A DNA stretch of 64,000 nucleotides from Streptomyces koelreuteriae (GTDB taxonomy: Bacteria > Actinomycetota > Actinomycetes > Streptomycetales > Streptomycetaceae). The notes under the pieces are model-generated. The model saw nothing but the letters and a program-made list of their open reading frames with translations. It did not search any database and was not told the origin of the DNA. The position numbers and the translations under genes were made by a program. The DNA lies in assembly GCF_018604545.1 (NCBI RefSeq), contig NZ_CP075896.1, positions 7,316,001-7,380,000 on the forward strand, given 5' to 3'. Below are positions 8,940-17,515 of the stretch, one piece after another; the stretch's first letter is position 1; the number at the start of each line of letters is the position of its first letter.

Positions 8940-8960
8940 CCATCCAAGGGTAAAGGATGG
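8940..8960 (-). promoter_or_regulatory. Small stem-loop between the hydrolase and CNNM genes
   Basis: ccatcc and ggatgg form a 6-bp stem with a 9-nt, AT-richer loop. It is located 24-44 nt after the stop of the metallo-hydrolase and about 113 nt upstream of the CNNM start. It could end the first transcript or be part of the CNNM promoter; the sequence does not decide. Confidence 0.3.
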
Positions 8961-8983
8961 GCAAAGTCCTTCTTTCGGCGTGC

Positions 8984-9880
8984 TCAGGGCGAGTCGGCGG
9001 GGACGGGTGCGAGCCGGTAGGCGCCCTCATGGGGGATGACGTTACCGGCGGTCGGCGGCGCGAAGTGAGTGCCCAGGAGGAGGGTGTCCGTTCCGGCGAG
9101 CGCGTCGAGCAGCTCGCGGCGCGTGGCCTCGGACTGTCCGGGGTCGATGTCGACGCAGGCGCCGATGCCCGGGTGGGCGAGCTGGACGGGGTGGTGGACG
9201 CAGTCGCCGGTGATCAGCGCCGTCCGTCCGCGACTGGTCAGCTCGACGGCGAGGTGGCCGGGCGTGTGCCCCGGGGTCGGGACCAGGCGCAGGCCCGGGG
9301 CGACCTCGACGCCCTCGGCGGGGACGTCGACGAGGTCGAGCCGACCCGCCTCCTCCACCGGGATCACGGAGTCGCGGAACATCTGCGCGCGGGCCTCGTC
9401 CATGGCGTACCCGGCCCAGAACTCCCGCTCCACGCGGGAGGTCAGATAGCGGGCGTGCGGGAAGGTGGGCACCCACGCGCCGTTCACCTCCCGGGTGTTC
9501 CAGCCGACGTGATCGGCGTGCAGGTGGGTGAGGATCACCAAGTCCACCGCGTCCGGGGGGAATCCGGCGGCGGTGAGGCGCGACAGGTAGTCGGTGTCGA
9601 GGTCGTGCCAGGCGGGATCGGCCCGCTGCTTGCCGTTGCCGATGCCCGTGTCGACCAGGACGCGCAGCTCGCCGACGGTGAAGGCGAAGCTGTGGCTGTC
9701 CAGGTGTGGGACGCCGTCGCCGTCGGCGAAGTGGGGGTACAGCCAGTCCTGCCCCGCGACGACGTCCGGGGTGGCGTCGGGCAGCAGCCACGGTCCGGTG
9801 GCGGGCGGCAGGGGCGTCTCGTCGATGCGGTGGACGGTGGCGTCGCCCACGGTCCAGGTGGTCATCGGTCTCTCCTTCAC
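8984..9880 (-). CDS. MBL-fold metallo-hydrolase (lactonase-like)
   Basis: 298 aa. The dinuclear-metal motif is complete: THLHADHVGW (about residue 115, HxHxDH), a later His in PGHTPGHLAVEL, and the Asp/His pair in ITGDCVHHPVQL. There is no signal peptide. The family includes N-acyl-homoserine lactonases and other cyclic-ester or amide hydrolases. Its promoter is shared with the divergent AtzG-like/amidase genes and flanked by two TetR-like sites. It therefore probably hydrolyses an intermediate of the same catabolic route as the amidase. Substrate unknown. Confidence 0.9.
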   Translation of the reverse strand: MKERPMTTWTVGDATVHRIDETPLPPATGPWLLPDATPDVVAGQDWLYPHFADGDGVPHLDSHSFAFTVGELRVLVDTGIGNGKQRADPAWHDLDTDYLSRLTAAGFPPDAVDLVILTHLHADHVGWNTREVNGAWVPTFPHARYLTSRVEREFWAGYAMDEARAQMFRDSVIPVEEAGRLDLVDVPAEGVEVAPGLRLVPTPGHTPGHLAVELTSRGRTALITGDCVHHPVQLAHPGIGACVDIDPGQSEATRRELLDALAGTDTLLLGTHFAPPTAGNVIPHEGAYRLAPVPADSP

Positions 9881-9915
9881 GTGCGACTAACGCGCGACTA
9901 GTGCATGGCGCGCTT

Positions 9916-9982
9916 AAAGCAATCTGTTTGCGTTAAGTCGACCGTAGGTCCTACAGTCCACTAACGCAAACAGTTAGCTTTT
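9916..9982. promoter_or_regulatory. Bidirectional promoter with two mirrored operator sites
   Basis: Two copies of the same sequence face each other at 9916-9937 and 9961-9982; the inner 19 bases match at 17 positions after inversion. They are symmetric about 9949, where an 11-bp palindrome (gtaggtcctac, 9944-9954) lies. The right-hand site contains ctaac-N7-gttag. The region drives the hydrolase leftward and the amidase genes rightward. It is almost certainly the target of the TetR-family gene at 11646. Confidence 0.7.
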
Positions 9983-10011
9983 GCAGCTCAGGGACGTTCG
10001 AAGGGAAGCTC

Positions 10012-10221
10012 ATGTCCTCCGCCGAACTCACGCCTCCGGAAGCGGCCCGCTGGGCCCACCGCGCCGGGCTCGTCCTGTCCGCCGACCGTCACGCCGCCGT
10101 CGCGGCCACCGCCGACCACATCCACTCCGTCGTCGCCGTCCTGCGCGAGCTGGACTTCGGCGACACCCCGCCCGCCCCCGCCTACCGCGCGGCACAGGAG
10201 GCCCACGATGCAGCCGTATGA
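10012..10221 (+). CDS. AtzG-like (DUF4089) small protein, amidase partner
   Basis: 69 aa. The pattern AGL-x-L near residue 20, alternating A/V helix and a C-terminal LDFGDTPPAPAYRA resembles the AtzG/DUF4089 family. These GatC-like small proteins bind and stabilise amidases such as AtzE. The gene overlaps the amidase start by 14 nt, which fits a stoichiometric partner. The call rests on size, motif and context; the family is short and variable, so confidence is moderate. Confidence 0.7.
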   Translation: MSSAELTPPEAARWAHRAGLVLSADRHAAVAATADHIHSVVAVLRELDFGDTPPAPAYRAAQEAHDAAV

Positions 10222-11599
10222 ACTGACCCTCGGCGCAGCCGCCGACGCGATCCGGGCGCGGAAGCTGTCTCCCGTCGAGCTGGTGGACTCCGTGCTGGAG
10301 CGCGTCGAGGAGGTCGAGCCGCGGCTCGGGGCCTATGTCACCGTCACCGCCGAGCACGCCCGCCGGGCCGCGCGCGAGGCCGAGAGGGATATCGCGGCCG
10401 GCCGGTACCGCGGTCCGCTGCACGGCATCCCGATGGGCCTGAAGGATCTGATCGACGCCGCCGGACTGCCGACGTCGGCCAGTTCACGGGTCAGGGCCGA
10501 CCATCGCGCGCACGCCGACAGCGCCGTCGCCGCACGTCTGTCGGCGGCCGGGGCCGTCCTGGTCGGCAAGACCCACACCCACGAGTTCGCCTACGGTCTG
10601 ACCACCCCGCAGACCAGCAACGCCTGGGACCGCGAGAGGGTCGCCGGCGGCTCCAGCGGCGGATCGGCGGTCGCCGTCGCCGCGGGCGCCGCCACCTTCG
10701 CCCTCGGCACCGACACCGGCGGCTCCATTCGGGTGCCCGCCGCGCTCAACGGGGTCGTCGGCCTCAAGCCGACCTACGGCCTCGTCCCGCGCCACGGTGT
10801 CACCTCGTTGTCCTGGTCCCTGGACCACATCGGCCCGATCACCCGCACCGTCGAGGACGCGGGCCTGGTCCTCGACGCCCTGGCCGGCCACGACCCCCGC
10901 GACCCCGCCTCCCTGGCCACACCGCCGGAGGACCACCGGCCGACCGGGGGCACCGACCTGGGCGGACTGCGGATCGGCGTGCCGCGCTCCTGGTACTTCG
11001 ACCATGTCGACCCGGAGGTGGAGGCCGCCGTCCGGAACGCGATCGACCGGCTCCGGAGCCTCGGTGCCCGGCTCGTCGACGTCGAGATCCCCATGACCCG
11101 CTACATCCAGGCCACTCAGTGGGGCCTGATGGTGCCCGAGGCCACCGCCTACCACGAGAGCACCCTGCGCACGGTCCACGAGCTCTACCAGGCCGACGTC
11201 CGCGTCCTCCTGGAGGCCGGCGAACTGATGCCCGCCGGGGACTACTTGCGGGCCCAGCGCTCCCGCACCCTCATGCGGCGGGAGTGGGCGGTCATGCTGC
11301 GCGAGGTCGACCTCATCGCCGCCCCCACCCTCCCCATGACCGCGGTCCCGGCCGGCCAGGAGACGATCACCTGGCCCGACGGCACCGTCGAGGGAGTCTC
11401 GGACGCCTGTGTGCGGCTCTCCGCCCCCGCCAACATCACCGGGGTGCCGTCCCTGTCCGTACCGGTCGGCCACGACACCGAGGGCCTGCCGATCGGCATG
11501 CAGCTCCTCGGCAGGCCGCTCGGGGAGCGGCAGCTCCTGCGGGCCGGGCACGCCTATGAGCGGACCCGGCCCGCCCGCGAGCTCGCCCCGGCGGCCTGA
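10208..11599 (+). CDS. Amidase (amidase-signature family, AtzE/GatA-like)
   Basis: 463 aa. The Ser-cisSer-Lys triad is visible: Lys in GIPMGLKDLIDA (about residue 80), the cis-Ser and nucleophilic Ser in GGSSGGSAVAVAAG and TDTGGSIRVPAA (about 150-180). It hydrolyses an amide bond of unknown substrate. It is not the GatA of a tRNA amidotransferase, because no gatB or gatC lies nearby. It overlaps the AtzG-like gene by 14 nt and is followed by the TetR regulator; the shared operator sequence puts it in one inducible unit with the MBL-fold hydrolase. Confidence 0.93.
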   Translation: MQPYELTLGAAADAIRARKLSPVELVDSVLERVEEVEPRLGAYVTVTAEHARRAAREAERDIAAGRYRGPLHGIPMGLKDLIDAAGLPTSASSRVRADHRAHADSAVAARLSAAGAVLVGKTHTHEFAYGLTTPQTSNAWDRERVAGGSSGGSAVAVAAGAATFALGTDTGGSIRVPAALNGVVGLKPTYGLVPRHGVTSLSWSLDHIGPITRTVEDAGLVLDALAGHDPRDPASLATPPEDHRPTGGTDLGGLRIGVPRSWYFDHVDPEVEAAVRNAIDRLRSLGARLVDVEIPMTRYIQATQWGLMVPEATAYHESTLRTVHELYQADVRVLLEAGELMPAGDYLRAQRSRTLMRREWAVMLREVDLIAAPTLPMTAVPAGQETITWPDGTVEGVSDACVRLSAPANITGVPSLSVPVGHDTEGLPIGMQLLGRPLGERQLLRAGHAYERTRPARELAPAA

Positions 11600-11615
11600 A
11601 CGAGCCCTTCCCCAG

Positions 11616-11633
11616 ACGCAAAGGGTTCGCTTT
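11616..11633. promoter_or_regulatory. Third copy of the TetR-type operator, upstream of the regulator gene
   Basis: acgcaaagggttcgcttt matches the 9963-9981 site at 15 of 19 positions when one flanking base is included. It lies just before the ribosome-binding site of the TetR-family gene. This indicates autoregulation by the same protein that controls the divergent promoter at 9916-9982. Confidence 0.6.
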
Positions 11634-11645
11634 AAGGTGGGTGCC

Positions 11646-12233
11646 GTGAGCAGACAGATGGTGCGCCCCGGCGGCCGCAGCGCCCGGGTCCAGGCCTCGG
11701 TGCACGCCGCCGTGCGCGAACTCGCCTCGGAGCTGGGCCGGGACGCCCTGACGGTGCCGCTGGTCGCCCAGCGCGCGGGCGTGACACCGTCGACGATCTA
11801 CCGCCGCTGGGGCGACCTCCAGGAACTGCTGTCGGACGTGGCGGTCGAGCGGCTGCGGCCCGACACCACCCCCGGCGACCACGGCGCCCTGCCGATCGAC
11901 CTGACGGCCTGGGCCGAGCAGTTCCTCGACGAGATGGCCTCGCCCGCCGGGCGCGCCTACATCCGCGACGCCCTGCTCGGCGACCCCGACGGCGGCAACG
12001 CCGGCCAGTGTTCGGCCTACGCGGCCGAGCAGATCGGCCTCGTCCTCACCCGGGCGGCCGGGCGCGGGGAGCGGACACCCGACGTCGAGACGGTGATCGA
12101 CCAGGTCGTGGCGCCCATGATGTACCGCATCCTCTTCCGCCCGGACGGCCTCGACGCCGCCTACGCCCGGCGGCTCGTGGCCGGGGTTCTCGCGGCGGCC
12201 GGAGACACTCCTCGGCCGAGGGACACTCCCTAG
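11646..12233 (+). CDS. TetR-family transcriptional regulator
   Basis: 195 aa. The N-terminal helix-turn-helix (LTVPLVAQRAGVTPSTIYRRW, split by the turn, about residues 36-56) is typical, followed by a C-terminal ligand domain of the TetR_C type. The GTG at 11646 is chosen because AAGGTGGG lies 4-6 nt upstream. Its presumed operator lies immediately before it and twice in the hydrolase/amidase promoter, so it is probably an autorepressor of that small regulon. Its stop overlaps the stop of the convergent acetyltransferase by a few bases. Confidence 0.92.
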   Translation: MSRQMVRPGGRSARVQASVHAAVRELASELGRDALTVPLVAQRAGVTPSTIYRRWGDLQELLSDVAVERLRPDTTPGDHGALPIDLTAWAEQFLDEMASPAGRAYIRDALLGDPDGGNAGQCSAYAAEQIGLVLTRAAGRGERTPDVETVIDQVVAPMMYRILFRPDGLDAAYARRLVAGVLAAAGDTPRPRDTP

Positions 12234-12655
12234 CCGTTGAGGGGCTTGACCCAGCGCCGCCAGTGGTCCTCGCGGTGATAGCCGGCCGCGGCCCAGGTGT
12301 GCTGGGCCTGTTCGTTGGCCTCCAGGACCATGGCGTCGACGCGTCGCCCGCCCAGGGCCGCGAAGCGCTGTTCGGCGGCTTCGAGCAGGGCGGTGGCGAT
12401 GCCCTGCCGGCGGTGGTCGGGGTGTACGGCGAGGCGGTAGGCGGAGCAGCGCCATCCGTCGAAGCCCGCTATGACGGTGCCCGCGAGGACACCGTCGCGC
12501 TCGGCGAGGATCAGGGCCTCGGGGTCCCGCGTGATGAGGCGGGCCACTCCGTCGTGGTCGTCGCTGATGCTGGTGCCTTCCGCGGCTTCGCGCCAGAACC
12601 GCAGCACGGTGTCGATGTCCGAGAGGGCCGCGCAGCGGATGTGAAGATCGCTCAT
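12230..12655 (-). CDS. GNAT-family N-acetyltransferase
   Basis: 141 aa. It has the acetyl-CoA-binding motif A as LAVHPDHRRQGIATALL (about residue 74; R/Q-x-x-G-x-A), preceded by AGTVIAGFDGW and followed by NEQAQHTWAAAGY. This is the RimI-like minimal GNAT fold. The ATG at 12655 gives the normal N-terminus MSDLHIRCA. The frame continues open upstream across the PAP2 gene on the other strand, but that extension is a GC-bias artefact. Substrate unknown. It is convergent with the TetR gene, their stop codons overlapping. Confidence 0.9.
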   Translation of the reverse strand: MSDLHIRCAALSDIDTVLRFWREAAEGTSISDDHDGVARLITRDPEALILAERDGVLAGTVIAGFDGWRCSAYRLAVHPDHRRQGIATALLEAAEQRFAALGGRRVDAMVLEANEQAQHTWAAAGYHREDHWRRWVKPLNG

Positions 12656-12790
12656 GGGGCGAGCCAAGCAGAACGCCGGCCGGTACGGCGATCGGGTTTC
12701 AGTACCCGGACACCGCCCGTTGGTTAGGGTGACAGCCGGAGACTGACGGCGCCCGCGCGGGCCGAGTCGGACACGACGGGGGGCTCGTTC

Positions 12791-13477
12791 GTGGGGAGTT
12801 GGCGCCCAGAGGTCATGGCTGCCCGGCGGTCGGCGCCCGCGGTGCTGCCCCCGGCGCCGCGCGGCTTGCTCGGTCTGATCGCGGTCCTCGCCGCGCTGGT
12901 GGTCGTCGCGCTCGGGGTCCGGTACGCCGGGCACGGTGAGCCCGGCGCGGGTGACGGGTGGATCCAGTCGGCGGTGGACGGGGTGCGGCCGCCGTGGCGG
13001 TACCTCGCCCTGGCCACGGACTTCCTGGCGGAGCCCCTGGGCGCGGCGGCGCTGGTCGTGGTCACCGTGACGGGCTGCCTGCTGCTGCGGCACCCTCGCG
13101 CGGCGGTGCTCGTCGTCGTGGGCGCGGGCCTGACCGTGGGAACGACGAAGCTCCTCAAGCCCCTGGTGGGACGCACCATTCACGGCCCGGACAACCTGTC
13201 CTACCCGAGCGGGCACACCGCCTTCCTCACCGCGCTCGCCCTCGTGGTGGCGCTGCTCGTGACCGGCCGGCTCGGCCTCGGCAGGACGGCCGGCACGGTG
13301 CTCGTGCTCGGGGCGGCGCTCGTCGCCGGCGCCGCCATGGGCTGGGCGCAGGTCGCCCTCGGCGCCCACTACCCGACGGACGTCCTCGGCGGCTGGTGCA
13401 CCGCGCTGGCCGTGGTGCCGGCGACCGCGTGGCTGGTCGACCGGGTGGCCGACTCCGGTCGCCGGGAACGGCATTGA
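12791..13477 (+). CDS. PAP2-superfamily membrane phosphatase
   Basis: 228 aa with about six membrane segments. The three phosphatase motifs are visible: K-x6-R in KPLVGRTIHGPD (about residue 127), YPSGHTAF (about 138) and GAHYPTDVLGG (about 196) with the catalytic His. It probably dephosphorylates a lipid phosphate such as undecaprenyl pyrophosphate or phosphatidate at the membrane. The start could be GTG 12791 or ATG 12815; the latter is preceded by AGAGG. It converges on the last gene of the exopolysaccharide operon, only 13 nt apart. Confidence 0.9.
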   Translation: MGSWRPEVMAARRSAPAVLPPAPRGLLGLIAVLAALVVVALGVRYAGHGEPGAGDGWIQSAVDGVRPPWRYLALATDFLAEPLGAAALVVVTVTGCLLLRHPRAAVLVVVGAGLTVGTTKLLKPLVGRTIHGPDNLSYPSGHTAFLTALALVVALLVTGRLGLGRTAGTVLVLGAALVAGAAMGWAQVALGAHYPTDVLGGWCTALAVVPATAWLVDRVADSGRRERH

Positions 13478-13490
13478 CGTCACGTCAGCT

Positions 13491-14822
13491 TCATACCGAG
13501 CGGCGGAACACCGGCTTCACCGGCCGCCCGGCCAGCCACGGGGTGGGGTCACCGGCGTCCAGTGCCTTCCGGTACACCGCACAGGCCTGGGCCACCACGT
13601 CGACGGTGTGATCGATGTCGGCATCGTCGAGTGCGCCGCTCACCACGAACGACGGCGCCAGCACACCGCCCGCGAGGAGCCGCCGCAGGAACAACGTGCG
13701 GTACTCCTGCGACGGTTGCCCCCTCTCGTCGAGGGTGGCGAACACCAGATTGCTGGCCCGGCCCCGCACGACGATGTGGTCACCGACGCCCATACCGGCC
13801 GCCGCCTCGCGGACACCGGCGGCCAGCCGCTCCCCGAGGGCGTGCAGCCGCGCGGTGACGCCCTCCTCGGCATAGGTGGTCTGCACGGCCATCGCGGCGG
13901 CCAGCGAGTGCGTCTCCGCACCGTGCGTGGTGGACAGCAGGAACACCCGGTCGCCGGAGTGACGCAGCCCGCCCCACTCCATCAGTTCGCGGCGCCCGGC
14001 CAGCGCGGAGACGGCGAATCCGTTGCCCAGCGCCTTGCCGAAGGTGGAGAGGTCGGGGACGACGCCGTACAGGCCCTGGGCGCCCGCCTCGGACCAGCGG
14101 AAGCCGGTGATCATCTCGTCGAAGATCAGGACGCAGCCGTGCCGGTCGGCCAGCTCGCGCAGTCCGGCGAGGTAGCCGGGCGGCGGCTCGGTGTGGGTGG
14201 CGGGTTCGAGGATCAGGCAGGCGACCTCGCCCTGATACCGGGTCAGCAGCTCCTCCGTGGCGGCCAGGTCGCCGTAGGGGAACGCCACGGTGAGGTCGGT
14301 GGTCGCCGCCGGAATGCCGGCGGACATCGCGGTGGTGCCGATGAACCAGTCGTCGACGGAGAAGAAAGGATGGTCGGAGCAGAGGGCCACCCGGGTACGC
14401 CCCGTGGCGGCGCGGGCGAGGCGCACCGCGGCGGTGGTGGCGTCGGAGCCGTTCTTCGCGAACTTCACCATCTCGGCGGTCGGCACCGTGGCCAGGAAGC
14501 GTTCCGCGGCCTCGACCTCCATGACGGAGGGCCGTACGAAGTTGCTGCCGCGGTCGAGTTCCCGCCGCACCGCCTCCAGCACCCGGGGATGGGCGTGGCC
14601 GAGGCTGACCGACCGCAGGCCTGACCCGTACTCGATGTAGCGGTTGCCGTCGACGTCCCACACATGGGCGCCGCGGCCGTGGCTGATCACCGGGGCCAGG
14701 TTCTCGGGGTACTGGTCGTCGCCCTTGGCGTAGGTGTGCGCGCCCCCGGGGATCATGGCGTGCAGTCGCTCGTTCGCCGCCCGCGACCGGGGGAGGAGGA
14801 ACTCTTCGGTGTCCACGCTCAC
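13491..14822 (-). CDS. Class III aminotransferase, glutamate-1-semialdehyde aminomutase-like (EPS sugar cassette)
   Basis: 443 aa PLP enzyme. The family landmarks are present: SDATTAAVRLARAATGR (phosphate-binding), LIFDEMITGFRW (PLP-ring Asp) and STFGKALGNGF with the Schiff-base Lys (about residue 260). Sequence style is HemL-like, but it is the last gene of the exopolysaccharide operon, 1 nt after the epimerase-like gene, and no haem genes are nearby. It more likely transaminates a keto-sugar or a small acyl precursor used to decorate the polymer. A housekeeping haem role is unlikely. Confidence 0.88.
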   Translation of the reverse strand: MSVDTEEFLLPRSRAANERLHAMIPGGAHTYAKGDDQYPENLAPVISHGRGAHVWDVDGNRYIEYGSGLRSVSLGHAHPRVLEAVRRELDRGSNFVRPSVMEVEAAERFLATVPTAEMVKFAKNGSDATTAAVRLARAATGRTRVALCSDHPFFSVDDWFIGTTAMSAGIPAATTDLTVAFPYGDLAATEELLTRYQGEVACLILEPATHTEPPPGYLAGLRELADRHGCVLIFDEMITGFRWSEAGAQGLYGVVPDLSTFGKALGNGFAVSALAGRRELMEWGGLRHSGDRVFLLSTTHGAETHSLAAAMAVQTTYAEEGVTARLHALGERLAAGVREAAAGMGVGDHIVVRGRASNLVFATLDERGQPSQEYRTLFLRRLLAGGVLAPSFVVSGALDDADIDHTVDVVAQACAVYRKALDAGDPTPWLAGRPVKPVFRRSV

Positions 14823-14823
14823 T

Positions 14824-15375
14824 TCACCTTTCCATGTGCTTCAGGACCTCGGCGAGGCTCGGCGCCTCCCGGTCCCGCTGGGACATCGAGCTGACCGGCA
14901 GCGGCCAGTCGATGGCGAGCTCCGGGTCGTCGAAGGCGATCGTCACGTCCTCGGCCGGATCGTGCGGCCGGTCGATCCGGTACGAGGTGTCGGCCGTCTC
15001 GGTCAGCGCCTGGAAGCCGTGCGCGCACCCCGCCGGGATGTACAGGGTCGTCTGCGTCTCGCCGGACAGGTCGAAGGTGGCCACGTTGCGGTAGGTCGGT
15101 GAGTCCGGCCGCAGGTCCACGACGACGTCGAAGATCCTCCCGTACGAGCACCGCACGAGCTTGGCCTCGCCCTCGCCGGAGCGCAGATGCAGGCCGCGCA
15201 GCACGCCCCGGACCGAGCGGGACACGCTGTCCTGGAGGAAGGCGTCCGGGTCGAGGCCCACCGAGCGGACCACGTCGGCGTCGAAGGTGCGGCAGAAGAA
15301 GCCGCGTTCGTCGGCGTGGGGGGTCGGCTCGAAGAGGAACGCCCCCGCTATCTCCGGGACTTCGGTCGCCTTCAT
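14824..15375 (-). CDS. dTDP-4-dehydrorhamnose 3,5-epimerase-like protein (RmlC family)
   Basis: 183 aa cupin of the RmlC/RfbC family. HADERGFF, VRGVLRGLHLR (catalytic His, about residue 64), FDVVVDLRPDSPTY and IPAGCAHGFQAL match the family core, and a Tyr follows in SYRID. Canonical RmlC epimerises C3 and C5 of a 4-keto-6-deoxy sugar. Because no rmlA, rmlB or rmlD is present, this copy probably works on the CDP-linked sugar of this cassette. The ATG at 15375 overlaps the upstream stop by 4 nt. Confidence 0.88.
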   Translation of the reverse strand: MKATEVPEIAGAFLFEPTPHADERGFFCRTFDADVVRSVGLDPDAFLQDSVSRSVRGVLRGLHLRSGEGEAKLVRCSYGRIFDVVVDLRPDSPTYRNVATFDLSGETQTTLYIPAGCAHGFQALTETADTSYRIDRPHDPAEDVTIAFDDPELAIDWPLPVSSMSQRDREAPSLAEVLKHMER

Positions 15376-16571
15376 GGAGTCTCCTTCGCCGGGAACAGGG
15401 CTGCCGTCAAGGCGCTGAAATGGTCCGCGAGTTGCCGGCCGGCAACTCGGTTCCGCTCTGCCAGGGTCTGCCGCAGCTCCGCCGAGCGCTTCTCCAGCTC
15501 CCGGAACTGCTCCAGCAGCCGGTCGGCGTCGACCTCGCGGGCCGGGTGGCAGTACGCGGCGAGGCCCATCCGGTCCATGAGCGCGTCGCTCTTCGCCGCG
15601 TAGCTGAGCGCGAGCGTCGGCGTGCCGGCCTTCAGCGCGCAGATCAGGTTGTGGTACCGGGTCGCCACCACGGTGTCCGCGGCCGCCGTCTCCTTCATCA
15701 GGTCGGCCAGCGACACCGCCTCCGCCGCGGTGACCAGCGGCGAGTCCACCGCGTCGAGGATCGCGGAGACCACGGGCGCGTCGCACGCGTCGCCGGTGAG
15801 CAGCCGGACCGGTCTGCCGTCCTCGACCAGCGCGCGGACGAAGCGGGTCGTCCCGTCGAGGTAGCGCCGGTGGATCTCCTCGGCCCGGGCGCGGTCGTCG
15901 TCGCCGCCGTGGAAGTCCATGACGCCGACGCAGACCAGGCCCGGTGGGCCCGAGGGTGCGCCCGCCTCCGGTGCCGGCAGGGCGAAGGCGAGATCGGGAC
16001 AGACCTCGTCGCGCGCGGTGTCCACGCCCATCTCCCGCATCGCGTCGCGGGACGGGGCGTCCCGGTACGACCGGTACGCGGCCAGCCGCGCCGACCAGCG
16101 CACCAGGGCCCGGGTCGGACGGTTGCCGATCGGGGCGGCGCCGACGCCGACCAGCGCGACCCGGGCGCCGACCAGCCGGCCGCTCGCGCAGAGCAGGAAC
16201 AGGGAGTACGGAAAGCCCCACGGCCGCAGCGGCAGCGTGGCCTCCAGGACGCCCATGCCCGGCACGATCACCACATCGTGCCGGCGCACCCAGGCGGCGG
16301 TGCGGACCACGTCCACGAGTTTGCCCAGGCCCTTGCCCGCGATCGCGCCCGCACGGGACGCGGTCCGGTACTCCCCGCGGTACCAGTGCAGCCGCGTCGC
16401 GGGGATCCCGTACCGGGCCGTGACGACCTCGGGTCCGCCGCAGAGCGCGTCCACGACCGCGTCCGGGTGCTCGGCGCGGAGATACCCGAGTACGGCCTCC
16501 AGCGACCCGTCGTTGCCGAGGTTGCCGGAGCCGAGCAGACCGAACACCCCGACGCGCACGGGAGTTCTCAT
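15372..16571 (-). CDS. Polysaccharide pyruvyl transferase family protein
   Basis: 399 aa, PF04230 family (CsaB/WcaK-like). The N-terminus VFGLLGSGNLGNDGSLEAVL and the C-terminal segment VATRYHNLICALKAGTP are the two conserved ends of the family. It transfers a pyruvyl ketal from phosphoenolpyruvate to a sugar residue and would give the polymer an acidic group. It overlaps the glycosyltransferase gene upstream and the epimerase gene downstream by 4 nt each. Confidence 0.92.
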   Translation of the reverse strand: MRTPVRVGVFGLLGSGNLGNDGSLEAVLGYLRAEHPDAVVDALCGGPEVVTARYGIPATRLHWYRGEYRTASRAGAIAGKGLGKLVDVVRTAAWVRRHDVVIVPGMGVLEATLPLRPWGFPYSLFLLCASGRLVGARVALVGVGAAPIGNRPTRALVRWSARLAAYRSYRDAPSRDAMREMGVDTARDEVCPDLAFALPAPEAGAPSGPPGLVCVGVMDFHGGDDDRARAEEIHRRYLDGTTRFVRALVEDGRPVRLLTGDACDAPVVSAILDAVDSPLVTAAEAVSLADLMKETAAADTVVATRYHNLICALKAGTPTLALSYAAKSDALMDRMGLAAYCHPAREVDADRLLEQFRELEKRSAELRQTLAERNRVAGRQLADHFSALTAALFPAKETP

Positions 16572-17515
16572 GTCCGCCGCCCCTCGCGTCCCGCGACGAG
16601 GTCGTCGACGGAGACGGTGAGCTTCGCCGGGTCGACCGGGGCGCGGTCCTCGACCCGCTCGCCGGCGCCCGGCCGCACCCGGCTGGTCATCCACGCGGCC
16701 AGGTGGCGGTAGCAGGCGCGCCGGTCGGCCGCGGAGAGCGGCGCCCGCTGGATCGCCGAGACGAAGCCCCCGACGTACTCGGCCAGCAGCCGGGGCGTCG
16801 GGTGCAGCCGGCCCGCCCGGCGCGGGTCGAGGTTGACGCACCGGGAACGCTTGGAAGGGTTCGCCCGTTCGGCGCGGGTGGGATGGTCGCGGCGGAAGTA
16901 CAGCAGCTCGGGCACCTGGTGGAAGGGCCCCTGCAGCACGATCTGGGCGACGAAGGTGCGGTCCGCGTGGTGGTAGCTGTCGTGCGGCTTCACCCGGCGC
17001 AGCATGTCGGCGCGCATCACCCCGTAGAAGTCGTCGCCCCCGGGCTCGAACAGGAAGCTGCGGAAGCGCTCCGGCGCGTGCGGGGAGGCGGTGGCGAGCC
17101 CGTACTCGTACGGGACCTTCACCCGCCCCTCGCCGTCGATGACCGCCTGGTCGGAGTGGGCGAGGACCAGGTCCGGCCGCGCGTCCAGCGCCTCCACACA
17201 GCGCCGCAGCAGGTCCCGGGCGTAGAGGTCGTCGTGCGAGGCCCACTTGAACAACTCGCCGCGGCACTCGGTGAACACGTAGTTGTGGTTCGGCGCGGCG
17301 CCGATGTTGCGGGTCAGCCGGATGTACCGGATGCGCGAGTCCTTCTCGGCGTACCGGCGGCAGATGTCCTCGGTCCCGTCGGTCGAGGCGTTGTCGGAGA
17401 CGACCAGCTCGAAGTCCTCGTAGGTCTGGCCGAGCAGGGCGTCGAACGATTCGGCGAGGTACTGCTCGCCGTTGTACACGGGCAGGCCGATGCTCAGCCG
17501 GGGATGGGCGGTCAT
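16568..17515 (-). CDS. Family 2 glycosyltransferase
   Basis: 315 aa GT-A fold enzyme. It starts with LSIGLPVYNGEQYLAESFDAL, then SDNASTDGT (nucleotide binding) and the metal-binding ASHDD motif (about residue 92). The acceptor domain follows, with no membrane segment. It adds one sugar to the lipid-linked repeat unit in the cytoplasm. The ATG at 17515 overlaps the flippase stop by 4 nt. Donor and acceptor sugars are not predictable. Confidence 0.93.
   Translation of the reverse strand: MTAHPRLSIGLPVYNGEQYLAESFDALLGQTYEDFELVVSDNASTDGTEDICRRYAEKDSRIRYIRLTRNIGAAPNHNYVFTECRGELFKWASHDDLYARDLLRRCVEALDARPDLVLAHSDQAVIDGEGRVKVPYEYGLATASPHAPERFRSFLFEPGGDDFYGVMRADMLRRVKPHDSYHHADRTFVAQIVLQGPFHQVPELLYFRRDHPTRAERANPSKRSRCVNLDPRRAGRLHPTPRLLAEYVGGFVSAIQRAPLSAADRRACYRHLAAWMTSRVRPGAGERVEDRAPVDPAKLTVSVDDLVAGREGRRT

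Noticed and set aside
10208..11599. Amidase as GatA of the tRNA amidotransferase
   Set aside because: No gatB or gatC nearby; the partner resembles AtzG and the pair is under a TetR operator.
12656..13483. N-terminal extension of the acetyltransferase frame
   Set aside because: It lies entirely opposite the PAP2 gene and adds a low-complexity segment; the ATG at 12655 gives a normal GNAT.
13491..14822. Aminotransferase as the haem enzyme HemL
   Set aside because: Sequence is HemL-like, but the gene is the last member of the EPS operon with 1-nt spacing, and no haem genes are near.
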